Made by a program: the position numbers and the translations under genes
Shown here: in pieces, positions 1 through 7,331 of the stretch
Position numbering within the stretch: position 1 is the stretch's first letter
How the letters are laid out: each line of letters starts with the position of its first letter
The notes under the pieces: model-generated
Told to the model about the DNA's origin: nothing
Databases searched by the model: none
Seen by the model: the letters and a program-made list of their open reading frames with translations, nothing else
NCBI GenBank assembly: GCA_002901265.1
Contig: PPHI01000002.1
Span: 48,523-112,522, forward strand
From: Rhodopirellula baltica
GTDB lineage: Bacteria > Planctomycetota > Planctomycetia > Pirellulales > Pirellulaceae
DNA length: 64,000 nucleotides
Direction: 5' to 3'

Positions 1-452
1 TCCGCTGGGTAAGTCGGTTTGATCCCAAACGTCACGATCCGAGTGGGATCATCTTCCACCAGCTTTTCGGCGGCTTTCAAGTCCGCACAGAATTGCTCGT
101 CGGTCCCAATCACATGATCGGAAGGCATCACGGCCATAATGGCTTCGGGATCACGCGCCGCAATTAACGATGCCGCCAAGCCGATACACGGTGCGGTGTC
201 TCGCTTGGCTGGCTCCCCAATGACATTGCTCGCCGGCAGAGCGGGCAACTGTTCGGAAATCGCATCGACAAGCACCTGATTGGTCAAAATCAACTGGCGA
301 TCCGCCGGAACCAACCCGCCCAATCGCTGGCTGGTCGATTGAATCATCGTGTCAGAACCCGACAAGGCAAGCAGTTGCTTTGGACGCAACTTGCGGCTCG
401 CAGGCCAAAAACGGGTTCCACTACCACCGGCCATGATGACGGCATACAACAT
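1..452 (-). CDS. Mannose-1-phosphate guanylyltransferase, N-terminal part (cut by window edge)
   Basis: The frame starts at an ATG complementary to 450-452 and runs off the left edge, so only about 150 residues are visible. The protein begins MLYAVIMAGGSGTRFWPASR, the nucleotide-binding signature of sugar-phosphate nucleotidyltransferases. RPKQLLAL follows, and then VIGEPAKRDTAPCIGLAA and AVMPSDHVI, which are typical of GDP-mannose pyrophosphorylases. Such enzymes make GDP-mannose from mannose-1-phosphate and GTP in the cytoplasm for glycan or exopolysaccharide synthesis. The C-terminal half and any fused isomerase domain lie outside the window, so ManC/CpsB-type bifunctionality cannot be judged. 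The family assignment is firm. Confidence 0.88.
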   Translation of the reverse strand, partial: MLYAVIMAGGSGTRFWPASRKLRPKQLLALSGSDTMIQSTSQRLGGLVPADRQLILTNQVLVDAISEQLPALPASNVIGEPAKRDTAPCIGLAASLIAARDPEAIMAVMPSDHVIGTDEQFCADLKAAEKLVEDDPTRIVTFGIKPTYPA

Positions 453-507
453 CAGATGCTTTTCAAAATTGGAGTCGAGCGAGTTGATTGACTTGGCTGC
501 GTAGCGA

Positions 508-1230
508 CTAAGGGCTCTTCGCCCAGAAGTCCAACACACGTACTTTGCTGAGAACAGGTTTCAACACTGTCACGAATGCTTGGTGAGCCGGATGCGGCAA
601 GTACTCTTTGCGACCTTGCTCGCTATCGAACGTCACCAAGAAACAATGTGTGAAACCTTGATTTAACTTTTCGGGGCTAACATTCGTGCCCCACTCAAAC
701 GCTTTGATCGTGTCGATCTTTCCTGGCAGGGCGGCAAAAGCGTTTTCGACTTGTTGGACACCTTCCTTCGGTGCGTCGGCTTTGAATTCGAAAAAGACCG
801 CGTGCAACAGCGGCTGATCGAGCTTCGGCTGTTCGGGGTCGCCCCAGTAATCGACCACGAACGCATTTTCCATGTGTGGACGCAGCACGTTGCCGAATTC
901 TTTGTGGGCCGGATGGGGCAGATATTTCGCGCGTCCCGCTTCGTCTTTAAACGAGAGCAAGAAACAGTGCGTGTACCCATCATCCAATCCCTCGGGGCTG
1001 TTGTTGACGCCGTATTGCAAGTCGACGATCGAGTCGATTTTGCTAGGCAGTGCCACGAAAGCGTCGACGACAGATTGGACATCCGCTTCGCTGGCCGAGT
1101 CTTTGAAATCCAGGAACACCGCGTGCCTTAGTAGACCGGTCGGCTTCACGGGAGAAGATTCGTTTTCGGCACGAACGGTCGCGGACATAACGATCGCCAA
1201 GCAGACAGTTGGAAGGAAGAGTCGGATCAT
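508..1230 (-). CDS. Secreted protein with two Dabb (stress-responsive alpha/beta barrel) domains
   Basis: A 240-residue protein. I start it at the ATG complementary to 1228-1230 because a clean signal peptide (MIRLFLPTVCLAIVMSATVRA) begins there. The open frame extends 35 codons further upstream, but that extension has no protein-like features. Two similar halves follow, each with LLRHAVFLDFK- or LLHAVFFEFK-like beginnings, a 'G.n.SPE.L..GFTHCF..F' centre and a 'YLPHPAHK.F' end. This matches the Dabb fold (PF07876), normally a ferredoxin-like dimer, so the two copies probably form an intramolecular barrel. Dabb proteins are linked to stress responses or polyketide-type chemistry in various organisms. 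The function here is unknown. Export to the periplasm is predicted. Confidence 0.8.
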   Translation of the reverse strand: MIRLFLPTVCLAIVMSATVRAENESSPVKPTGLLRHAVFLDFKDSASEADVQSVVDAFVALPSKIDSIVDLQYGVNNSPEGLDDGYTHCFLLSFKDEAGRAKYLPHPAHKEFGNVLRPHMENAFVVDYWGDPEQPKLDQPLLHAVFFEFKADAPKEGVQQVENAFAALPGKIDTIKAFEWGTNVSPEKLNQGFTHCFLVTFDSEQGRKEYLPHPAHQAFVTVLKPVLSKVRVLDFWAKSP

Positions 1231-1348
1231 GGGAGTACTTCGATTCTGTGGGTGGGGGTTTCGGTGGGTGGGAGAGATCGTGTTCGGATCAAACACGGAA
1301 AACGCGAACACGGCGGGGCAATACGATGCGTTCATGATAGTCGACCTA

Positions 1349-2269
1349 TCAAGCGTTCGCCTTGGCAGCCGCCAATCGCTGGCGTTCTTTCTCCTGCATC
1401 AGTTTTCGCTGGTAACGTCCCTGCACCACATCCACAATGATCAACACAATCAGGACAAAGTAAAACGTCGATTTAGCCATGGGGTGAACGTGGTACCCAA
1501 ACAACTGGATTTCGGCGAGGTGTCCACCTTCGCTGACCAGCATCACGCCGACGATGAAGAGGATGAACAATCCTAGGACTTCGTACATTCGGTTCTTCTT
1601 CAAAAACTCCGCCACATGATCCGCCAGCCAAATCATCAACAATCCGCTGATCACGATCGCGGTCGCCATGATGGCCAGGCTCTTGGTCAACGCCATCGCA
1701 CTGAGAATCGAATCAAACGAAAAGACAAGGTTCATCACCACGATCAACGCGATCGCTTTTCCGACAGATGACTTTTCAGCGCCGCCTTCGCCACCGTGAT
1801 CAAGGTCGTCCGCGGCGAGCAGGTGATAGATTTCCTTGACGGCAGTCCAAAGGATAAACGCCCCACCGCCAATCACGATCAAGCTGTGTCCGGACACGCT
1901 GAGTGACAGCGGCGTCGAACTGAATTCGAAGAATGATTCCTGAAGTAATTCGATCAACTTGACCACGACGAACAGCAGCACAATCCGGAACACGATTGCC
2001 AGACCGATGCCCCACTTGCGAACCTTCGACTGGTCTTGCTCGGCAACCCGTTTGCTTTCGATCGAAATATAAAGCAGGTTGTCGAATCCGAGCACCGCCT
2101 GCAGCAGGACCAGCATGCCAAGCGTGATCATACCGCCCACCGAAAACAGACTGTCGGCAGCCATCTCACCAGCTTTCGCGGCAGCCTCCGAAGAGGCCTC
2201 CGCTGCACCGGTTTCAGCCATCAGGCCAATCAATCCGCCGAGCTCCATCATCGAATTTAGATCTATCAT
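1349..2269 (-). CDS. TerC-family integral membrane protein (probable metal ion exporter)
   Basis: About 306 residues from an ATG at 2269; an in-frame GTG at 2278 is an alternative start. It has roughly seven hydrophobic segments. The two family hallmarks are present: LQAVLGFDNLLYISIE in the first helix pair and MNLVFSFDSILSAMAL after the central loop, each with the conserved aspartate thought to bind metal. TerC/Alx-type proteins are inner-membrane exporters, several with Mn(II) efflux roles, and some act in tellurite resistance. A hydrophilic segment (HLLAADDLDHGGEGGAEKSS) separates the halves, and the C-terminus is basic and cytosolic-looking. A GC-rich dyad lies in the leader (2334-2376). 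The substrate cannot be read from sequence. Confidence 0.87.
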   Translation of the reverse strand: MIDLNSMMELGGLIGLMAETGAAEASSEAAAKAGEMAADSLFSVGGMITLGMLVLLQAVLGFDNLLYISIESKRVAEQDQSKVRKWGIGLAIVFRIVLLFVVVKLIELLQESFFEFSSTPLSLSVSGHSLIVIGGGAFILWTAVKEIYHLLAADDLDHGGEGGAEKSSVGKAIALIVVMNLVFSFDSILSAMALTKSLAIMATAIVISGLLMIWLADHVAEFLKKNRMYEVLGLFILFIVGVMLVSEGGHLAEIQLFGYHVHPMAKSTFYFVLIVLIIVDVVQGRYQRKLMQEKERQRLAAAKANA

Positions 2270-2333
2270 CGCTGCCACTGAGTTGAAAAAGCCTGTCCGA
2301 ATTCTGGGCCTAAGGAGACCAGCGTGCGGCGGT

Positions 2334-2376
2334 TGGGCCGCGACTCCTCCTGACCAAAGGGGATTATGACGCGGCC
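2334..2376 (-). promoter_or_regulatory. GC-rich dyad in the terC leader
   Basis: GGGCCGCG at 2334-2341 is exactly complementary to CGCGGCCC at 2369-2376, with a 27-base loop, within the 174 bases upstream of the terC-like start. In the minus-strand RNA this would form a strong stem in the 5' leader. TerC-type genes are often preceded by Mn(II)-sensing yybP-ykoY riboswitches, but I could not find that family's conserved core here. I record only a structured leader. There is no T-run after the stem. Confidence 0.35.
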
Positions 2377-2443
2377 CCCTTCACTTACTCAACCCGGCGA
2401 ATACCGGCGATTGGCAGATCTCATCGTAGATTCACAACGATGA

Positions 2444-2968
2444 TCAGCCCTCGCCGTTTTCGCCCACCAGCGTCGATGACAGGATGTTGGCCAATTGGAA
2501 GCCGTTATCCATGATTGCGGTTTCTCCCTTCAACACTCGGCCTCGAAATTCGAAGCAGTTGGCCAATTGATCCGTCAACTCCACGATTACTTTCAAACGA
2601 TCGCCTGGCCGGGCAAAGCCGCGATATTTCGCGTGATTGACTCGCACCAACACACCAAGTGCGAACTCGTTGACGCCAGGATCCGACGTATCAAAGGATT
2701 CCATCGGGTTGTACTCAGCCGCGATCAGAATGCCCGCTGACTGAGTTGTCACCTCTTGCATCAATGCCCCTGGCAGCACAGGTGCTCCGGGAAAATGCCC
2801 TGCCGAATAGAACGTCTCCGTCCCAACCACCGCTTCGGTCTCGATTCGGTCCCTCGAGATTTCGGAAATCGATTCGACCAACAAATACGGCGCTCGATGA
2901 TGCAGGTACTGCTCGACTTTGGGGAATCGATGCTGGAAGTAACGTGTGGATTGCAGATTCGTTGTCAT
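2444..2968 (-). CDS. FabZ-like (3R)-3-hydroxyacyl-ACP dehydratase (hotdog fold)
   Basis: A 174-residue cytoplasmic protein of the FabA/FabZ hotdog family. The active-site region reads HFPGAPVLPGALMQE. It supplies the catalytic histidine of HFPG and the acidic residue of the PGALMQE helix, as in FabZ. The preceding HHRAPYLLVESI matches the 'RYPFLLVDRV' start of FabZ. It is longer than typical FabZ (about 150) owing to an insertion around YNPMESFDTSDPGVNEF. It probably dehydrates 3-hydroxyacyl-ACP in fatty-acid or polyketide-like lipid synthesis. The upstream neighbour on the same strand is a fatty acid desaturase, which supports a membrane-lipid role. The intervening sequence contains a terminator-like hairpin ending 17 bases before the start. 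A specialised dehydratase rather than the housekeeping enzyme is possible. Confidence 0.8.
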   Translation of the reverse strand: MTTNLQSTRYFQHRFPKVEQYLHHRAPYLLVESISEISRDRIETEAVVGTETFYSAGHFPGAPVLPGALMQEVTTQSAGILIAAEYNPMESFDTSDPGVNEFALGVLVRVNHAKYRGFARPGDRLKVIVELTDQLANCFEFRGRVLKGETAIMDNGFQLANILSSTLVGENGEG

Positions 2969-2985
2969 AGTTCGTGATCCAACAG

Positions 2986-3015
2986 AAAAACCCGATCGGA
3001 CAGAATCCGATCGGG
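2986..3015 (-). terminator. Rho-independent terminator or attenuator between desaturase and fabZ-like gene
   Basis: CCCGATCGGA (2991-3000), loop CAGAA, TCCGATCGGG (3006-3015) form a perfect 10-bp stem. On the minus strand it is followed at once by TTTTTC (2985-2990). It lies about 100 bases after the desaturase stop and only 17 bases before the fabZ-like ATG, so it either ends the desaturase transcript or attenuates read-through into fabZ. Confidence 0.8.
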
Positions 3016-3114
3016 CATCAATCAGGTGTGTGGACCCAAGATTGGGTCATTCCCACACGGTATTGTCAATCGTGGTCAAGCGAAACGATGCTGCGTTACC
3101 CGCGTGACCTTTCA

Positions 3115-4155
3115 CTAGGCCGAAGCCTTCGCGTCACGAGCTTTCTTTTCGGCGATCGTACGGTAGTCGACAACGTCCCAGACCAACCCAACGGCGCGGA
3201 ACAACTTGATCGCCTGCCATGTGATATCGAATTCCCACCACTTATGACCGTGCTTGGCCATACGTGGGTGAGCGTGGTGATTGTTGTGCCACCCTTCACC
3301 GTAGGCAACGATCGCGACCAACCAGTTGTTGCGGCTGTCGTCAGTGGTTTCGTAGTTCTTGTAACCCCACATGTGTGAAGCACTGTTGACCATCCACGTC
3401 GCGTGCAGAACACCGACCAAGCGGACGAACACGCCCCAGACGACCAACGAGGTTCCCATTTCAACGCCACTGAAGTAGTAGCCCAGTCCGAACAGGATGA
3501 ATCCCGAAGCGATGTGAATCGGCAAAAACATGTAATCCATGAATCGCATACCGCGAAGCTTGTACATGTCTGGCGCCCACTTCTGCAGGTACGCTTTGCG
3601 GTCACCATTGTGGGTGTGATAAGCGAGCCAGAAAATGTGGCTCCACCATCCGCCATCGTGTGGCGAGTGCGGGTCGCCCTCGTGGTCGCTGTTTTTGTGG
3701 TGGTTGCGGTGGTCAGCAACCCAGTCGAGTGGGGTTCCTTCGCCAGCCAAGCAACCGATGCTCGTCAAAACGTACTTGAACCAAGTTGGCGTTTTCATCC
3801 CCGCATGGGTTAGCAAACGGTGGTAGCACAAGCAGATCCCGATGCTGCCGGTCAGCCAGTGCAGGACGAGCGCGACGGCCAAGCCTTGCCAGGTGAAAGT
3901 CAACGGTGCGCCGATCAAAACGACCAGGTGCGCCATCCCAAGCCATCCGATCGCCCACCACGAGATATTTGCCGCTCGCTTACGATCTCGTGCAGGGATC
4001 CCCGAAAGGTTCACGCCTGGATTATTGCGTTTGGTTTCAACAGTTACCGCATCACCGGTCGCGACGTCCTGCGCCACTTCGACGTCCGCATATTCGAGTC
4101 GCTGTGACTTGCCCGGTTTTTTCTTCTTCTTAGGGGTTTCGATTACGTTCGCCAT
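3115..4155 (-). CDS. Membrane fatty acid desaturase (acyl-CoA/acyl-lipid delta-9 type)
   Basis: A 346-residue membrane di-iron desaturase. The three histidine clusters are present in order: HRLLTH (HX4H), HRNHH (HX2HH) and, near the C-terminus, HNNHH in the context GEGWHNNHHAHP. Two hydrophobic pairs flank them (MAHLVVLIGAPLTFTWQGLAVALVL and the HIASGFILFGLGYYFSG region). The first 50 residues are hydrophilic and lysine-rich with no signal peptide. The family introduces a double bond, usually at position 9, using O2 and an electron donor, and acts at the cytoplasmic membrane. The FabZ-like gene downstream fits a role in unsaturated membrane lipids. Regiospecificity is not readable from the sequence. 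Confidence 0.92.
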   Translation of the reverse strand: MANVIETPKKKKKPGKSQRLEYADVEVAQDVATGDAVTVETKRNNPGVNLSGIPARDRKRAANISWWAIGWLGMAHLVVLIGAPLTFTWQGLAVALVLHWLTGSIGICLCYHRLLTHAGMKTPTWFKYVLTSIGCLAGEGTPLDWVADHRNHHKNSDHEGDPHSPHDGGWWSHIFWLAYHTHNGDRKAYLQKWAPDMYKLRGMRFMDYMFLPIHIASGFILFGLGYYFSGVEMGTSLVVWGVFVRLVGVLHATWMVNSASHMWGYKNYETTDDSRNNWLVAIVAYGEGWHNNHHAHPRMAKHGHKWWEFDITWQAIKLFRAVGLVWDVVDYRTIAEKKARDAKASA

Positions 4156-4599
4156 CGTGACGGAGTCCGTTGTGGGAGGTCTAAAGCTGCTAGCAGGTGC
4201 TCGAACCTTGATTTGCCAGCAAGAGTCGCTTCGCTTTTGCGAGGCCGAGCAACAATCGGAACGCGGGGAAGTTTACGAAGTTGTTGTTCCGTGTCTGTCT
4301 CGACATAGACCGTTTCATGTAACAACGATGTAAAAGATTGTTTCTGGACCGACGATGGGGGGATTCAATCGCGTGTTTGACGCACACACCCCGTCGTTTG
4401 AGCGGGGGCAACCCTCCTGCTGCAGACGCATTGGCCTCCTGCTGCAGATGGATTGGGAAAGATTCGTCCGCCACGAGCCGCGGTTGTCGGTCAATCGATG
4501 ACGTACTTTGCACCGGCAAAGTCAACCTAAATGGGCAGACCTGCATTCTGAAAACAAAGTTGAAACCATTCGCTTGTTCACCCTCAGAGAAACCGGACC

Positions 4600-4788
4600 A
4601 CGGTGGCTCATTTGGACGATGGATCAAATTACCGGTGAGAGCGAACTGTTTGGTTGGCTCGGCGCTGGCGAACAGGATTGCGGTGACCGTCGAAGTGCTG
4701 TGGGAGCATTCCGAAGGTCACTTGCAAACTTGCGATTTCAAACGATTCGGTTGAGTCTCCGATGACCTCGGAGGCTCAACCGTTTTTT
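4600..4788 (+). ncRNA. Candidate small structured RNA ending in an orphan terminator
   Basis: A strong plus-strand terminator (4748-4788) has no plus-strand gene before it. Just upstream are pairable segments: CTGTT (4646-4650) with AACAG (4671-4675), and GTGACC (4683-4688) with GGTCAC (4716-4721), the latter enclosing AGTGCT (4694-4699) with AGCATT (4705-4710). This suggests a compact structured RNA. The 5' end is a guess and no clear promoter was found. It matches no RNA family I can recognise (not RNase P, tmRNA or SRP core motifs). The alternative is an 85-codon frame starting at 4508 and ending inside the terminator, but its composition is not protein-like. Confidence 0.35.
4748..4788 (+). 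terminator. Strong Rho-independent terminator without an obvious upstream gene
   Basis: CGGTTGAG (4748-4755) plus TCTCC pairs with GGAGG plus CTCAACCG (4770-4782), giving a 13-bp stem with one G.U pair and a 9-base loop. Six Ts follow (4783-4788). It is oriented for plus-strand transcripts only; the opposite side lacks a T-run. Confidence 0.8.
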
Positions 4789-5188
4789 GTTCCCTCGCAA
4801 CCAGCGAATCGACCTCTAGTTGGCAATTTTCCGCCAACAGATCCGACGTTTGCCGCTGTCCGATTACCCGCCCTGTTCCGGTTTTGCGATTTTCTATCTT
4901 TCCACTGGGATCTTCGGAACCTTTTGTCTTGGTTCCAGCTTTTCGCCGAACTATGCTGAAAGCGGCAAGAGGAAACGATTCTGCGCATCCCCTGGGGAAT
5001 ATCGGAACGCAGATCTCGACGCCTTCTTCCTCTCACCCCCGGTTTCACCAGACTCGATCCGGCTGGCCACACGTGGTCGCTGGCGGGGCGGTGTTGGTAT
5101 CCCCAAACCTCGTCGTTTCCGGGCGACAGCCTCATCACCGGGCGACAACAATCGCACAAGGAACTCCGCAGTGTTCTATCGACTCGAA

Positions 5189-6079
5189 ATGCCTTCTATT
5201 CGCAAATTCTCGCGGCGCGTCTTCGGTGGTGCGTTCGCAGCTACGCTCGCTCTCGTCGCTTCGACAGCGGTTGCTGATGTCCCGGCCGAACCCCAAGCTG
5301 CCGAGACCGAATTCTTCGCCGCCATGGACGAAGGAAAGATCGATGTCAAATTCATTCCGATCAGTGCTGCCAAAGCAAACGTCTTGGTTCGCAACCTGAC
5401 CGACCAACCCATGGAACTGCGTCTTCCCTCCGCATTCGCCGGTGTCCCCATCAACCGCCAGATGGGTGGAATGGGCGGCATGGGTGGAATGGGCGGCGGT
5501 ATGGGTGGTATGGGCGGTGGCATGGGCGGTGGCGGTGGCGGCGGTCAAGCCATGGGTGGTGGCATGGGCGGCGGCGGAATGGGAGGCATGGGCGGCGGAA
5601 TGGGTGGTATGGGCGGCGGCATGGGTGGCATGGGCGGCATGATGCGTGTCGCACCCAATCGCCAACAGAAGCTGGCCGTGACGACCGTTTGCTTGGAACA
5701 TGGCAAGCCCGACCCGACCCCGAAAATGGCTTACAAAATCGTTCCGCTGGGAATGGTCACCGGCGACGAACGCGTTCACGTTCTTTGCGAAGCACTTGGC
5801 AACCAACAAGTCGCGCAAAACACCGCACAAGCGGCCGCGTGGAACCTGATGGACAAAATGTCGTGGCAAGAACTGGCCGCGAAAAACCGCGTCGAGAGCC
5901 AGTACACCGGCAACATCCGCTGGTTCTCGCCAATCGAACTCCGCTCGGCGATGGCCGTTGTTGGTGAAGCGACTCGTATCGCCGAAGCCCGCCAATCAGA
6001 AACCGGTTCGGAATCGTTGTCAGGAGACTCACTCTCGGACGATTCGCAATCGCAAAGCTCACTCAGCGAAGACAGCTGA
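5189..6079 (+). CDS. Secreted protein with Gly/Met-rich low-complexity centre
   Basis: A 296-residue protein started at ATG 5189. A basic n-region (MPSIRKFSRRVFGG) and hydrophobic core (AFAATLALVASTAVA) form a signal peptide there. The open frame extends to 4820, but that part is unlikely to be translated. The mature N-terminus contains a short conserved-looking domain (FFAAMDEGKIDVKFIPISAAKANVLVRNLT). Residues about 92-152 are almost only Gly and Met in GGM/GMGG units. The C-terminal domain (NRQQKLAVTTVCLEHGKPDP to IRWFSPIELRSAMA) is ordered, and the tail is Ser/Asp-rich. The methionine-rich stretch could bind copper or be a flexible linker. I recognise no named family beyond a planctomycete-type hypothetical protein. 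A terminator follows. Confidence 0.72.
   Translation: MPSIRKFSRRVFGGAFAATLALVASTAVADVPAEPQAAETEFFAAMDEGKIDVKFIPISAAKANVLVRNLTDQPMELRLPSAFAGVPINRQMGGMGGMGGMGGGMGGMGGGMGGGGGGGQAMGGGMGGGGMGGMGGGMGGMGGGMGGMGGMMRVAPNRQQKLAVTTVCLEHGKPDPTPKMAYKIVPLGMVTGDERVHVLCEALGNQQVAQNTAQAAAWNLMDKMSWQELAAKNRVESQYTGNIRWFSPIELRSAMAVVGEATRIAEARQSETGSESLSGDSLSDDSQSQSSLSEDS
5462..5645 (+). repeat. Degenerate ATGGGCGGC-type repeat coding for Gly/Met tract
   Basis: About 180 bases of imperfect 6-9 base units built on ATGGGCGGC/ATGGGTGGT inside the secreted-protein gene. Units vary at third codon positions, which suggests the protein sequence is maintained rather than freshly expanded. Confidence 0.8.
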
Positions 6080-6114
6080 GCTCGCTTTTTGAACGATCGA
6101 CTGACCTATCACAG

Positions 6115-6148
6115 AAACGCTGCCGCGTCACTTCGGCAGCGTTTTTTT
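6115..6148 (+). terminator. Rho-independent terminator after the Gly/Met-rich gene
   Basis: AAACGCTGCCG (6115-6125) pairs with CGGCAGCGTTT (6134-6144) around an 8-base loop, followed by seven Ts (6142-6148). It lies 36 bases after the stop. Confidence 0.9.
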
Positions 6149-6398
6149 GTGCGCTGGCGTTGCTGCCGCTGACGCACTTCACTCGCGCGTATCGCACCAA
6201 GGCGTGTCTTGAAACGGTGTGTTTCACGCCCGCGTCAGTGACACACGCGTCTTTCACCCTGCAACGTCACAGAAATTCGTCGAATCCATCTGGCGTGTGA
6301 ATTTGTGCCGGTTGTATTGAATATCTGCTGGTGTGATTGCCGATGACACCCATCGATAGACAATTTGTAGTTAAGTGTGCGCATGGAGGCGCACTGCG
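6149..6398. other. Intergenic sequence before the TIGR03546 gene
   Basis: Together with the terminator just before it, this makes a 319-base gap without a gene. A possible -10-like TATTGAAT lies near 6318 but has no good -35. The ribosome binding site GGAGG just before 6399 is the only clear signal. Confidence 0.5.
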
Positions 6399-7331
6399 AT
6401 GGTCGTATTCTCGCTGAAGTTGCTCAACAACCTGCGCAAAGCCATTGCGGACCGTCGATTCCCACGTCAATTGGCAGCCGGCTGTGCGTTCGGTGTGCTG
6501 CTGGGCATCATGCCACATGGCAACCTGCTGGCGGTCGTCGTCTTGCTGGCGGTCCTGAGCTTCCAAATCAACCATGCCTTGATGGCCGCTGTCGCGATTG
6601 GGATCTCATTCATTGCACCGGGTTTGGACGATTACTCGCACCAACTCGGCGAATACCTGTTGAACCACCCCAAGGGCCACCAGATCGCCGTGCAAGCGTG
6701 GACGCTGCCGTTCGTGCCCTGGACGAATCTGAACAACACCGTCGTCTTGGGCAGTTTTTTAATTGGCGTCGCTTCCGTTTGGCCGGTTTACAAAATCACG
6801 CTGCCGTTCTTCCGCTGGATCGCGCCGGCTGAAGAAGAAGAAAAGCAAGAAGCCGACGCTGAAAATGCTGACAGCACTGACGAAGCGATCGCGGAAGATC
6901 CGAACGCCGAGAAACAAAACACGGACCAATCGCACGCGGTCCCACCTGTATCGGTTCGGATCGACGATTCCCAAGCAAGCTCACGTCCGCCGCGATGGAG
7001 AAAGAAGTCCGATCGCGAGAACGACAGTGCGACCGCATTAGCCGCATCCGGCACAGTGCCGGTCGATAGCGTGCTGACATCGGAAACCGAGTTTGTTCCC
7101 GCGACCGCATCCAAACCCAACGTGACGGAAACGGCAACGGCAGAGCAACTGCCCGATAACGAACAGTTGGTTTCGATCGAAACCAAAATCGATGTAATCC
7201 GCATGAAGGACTATCGTGATAGCGATCAGCCTGCGGACCCTGACACCGATCAAACAACATCCAACGACGAAGCGTTGAACTATTTGCTTCAACAACTGCG
7301 TTACTCCCAGCAAAGGAAAGCGGCAGGATGA
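6399..7331 (+). CDS. TIGR03546-family membrane protein
   Basis: A 310-residue protein. ATG 6399 is chosen over the upstream ATG at 6375 because GGAGG stands about 10 bases before it and MVVFSLKLLNNLRKAI is the family-like start. Residues about 25-60 and 115-150 are hydrophobic (FGVLLGIMPHGNLLAVVVLLAVLSF; VVLGSFLIGVASVWPVYKI) around a conserved 'GLDDYSHQLGEYLL..HP' segment. This resembles TIGR03546, a short membrane family related to DUF2062. After residue 150 the protein is a long acidic, probably disordered tail ending LNYLLQQLRYSQQRKAAG. Its stop overlaps the start of the next gene by four bases (ATGA). TIGR03546 and TIGR03545 are described as neighbouring families of unknown function, which supports both calls. 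Confidence 0.82.
   Translation: MVVFSLKLLNNLRKAIADRRFPRQLAAGCAFGVLLGIMPHGNLLAVVVLLAVLSFQINHALMAAVAIGISFIAPGLDDYSHQLGEYLLNHPKGHQIAVQAWTLPFVPWTNLNNTVVLGSFLIGVASVWPVYKITLPFFRWIAPAEEEEKQEADAENADSTDEAIAEDPNAEKQNTDQSHAVPPVSVRIDDSQASSRPPRWRKKSDRENDSATALAASGTVPVDSVLTSETEFVPATASKPNVTETATAEQLPDNEQLVSIETKIDVIRMKDYRDSDQPADPDTDQTTSNDEALNYLLQQLRYSQQRKAAG

Larger units (their letters stand above)
4156..5188. other. Long gene-poor region with orphan terminator
   Basis: About 1 kb between the divergent desaturase and Gly/Met-rich genes. No open frame here looks like a protein: those present are short, arginine-rich and lack family motifs. Visible structure: a 22-base near-direct repeat beginning CCTCCTGCTGCAGA (about 4410 and 4435), a set of nested stems (4646-4721), a strong terminator (4748-4788), and a short dyad TTGGC/GCCAA near 4820-4837. 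Confidence 0.6.

Noticed and set aside
2279..2443. yybP-ykoY Mn(II) riboswitch upstream of the terC-like gene
   Set aside because: Expected from the family, but the conserved core sequences could not be found; only a generic stem is present.
4190..4765. Small open frames between the desaturase and Gly/Met-rich genes
   Set aside because: Compositions are arginine/serine-rich in the way random frames of GC-rich DNA are; no start signal or family motif.
5135..5995. 286-codon minus-strand frame rich in His/Ala/Thr
   Set aside because: It mirrors the Gly/Met repeat of the plus-strand secreted protein and has no signal or domain of its own.
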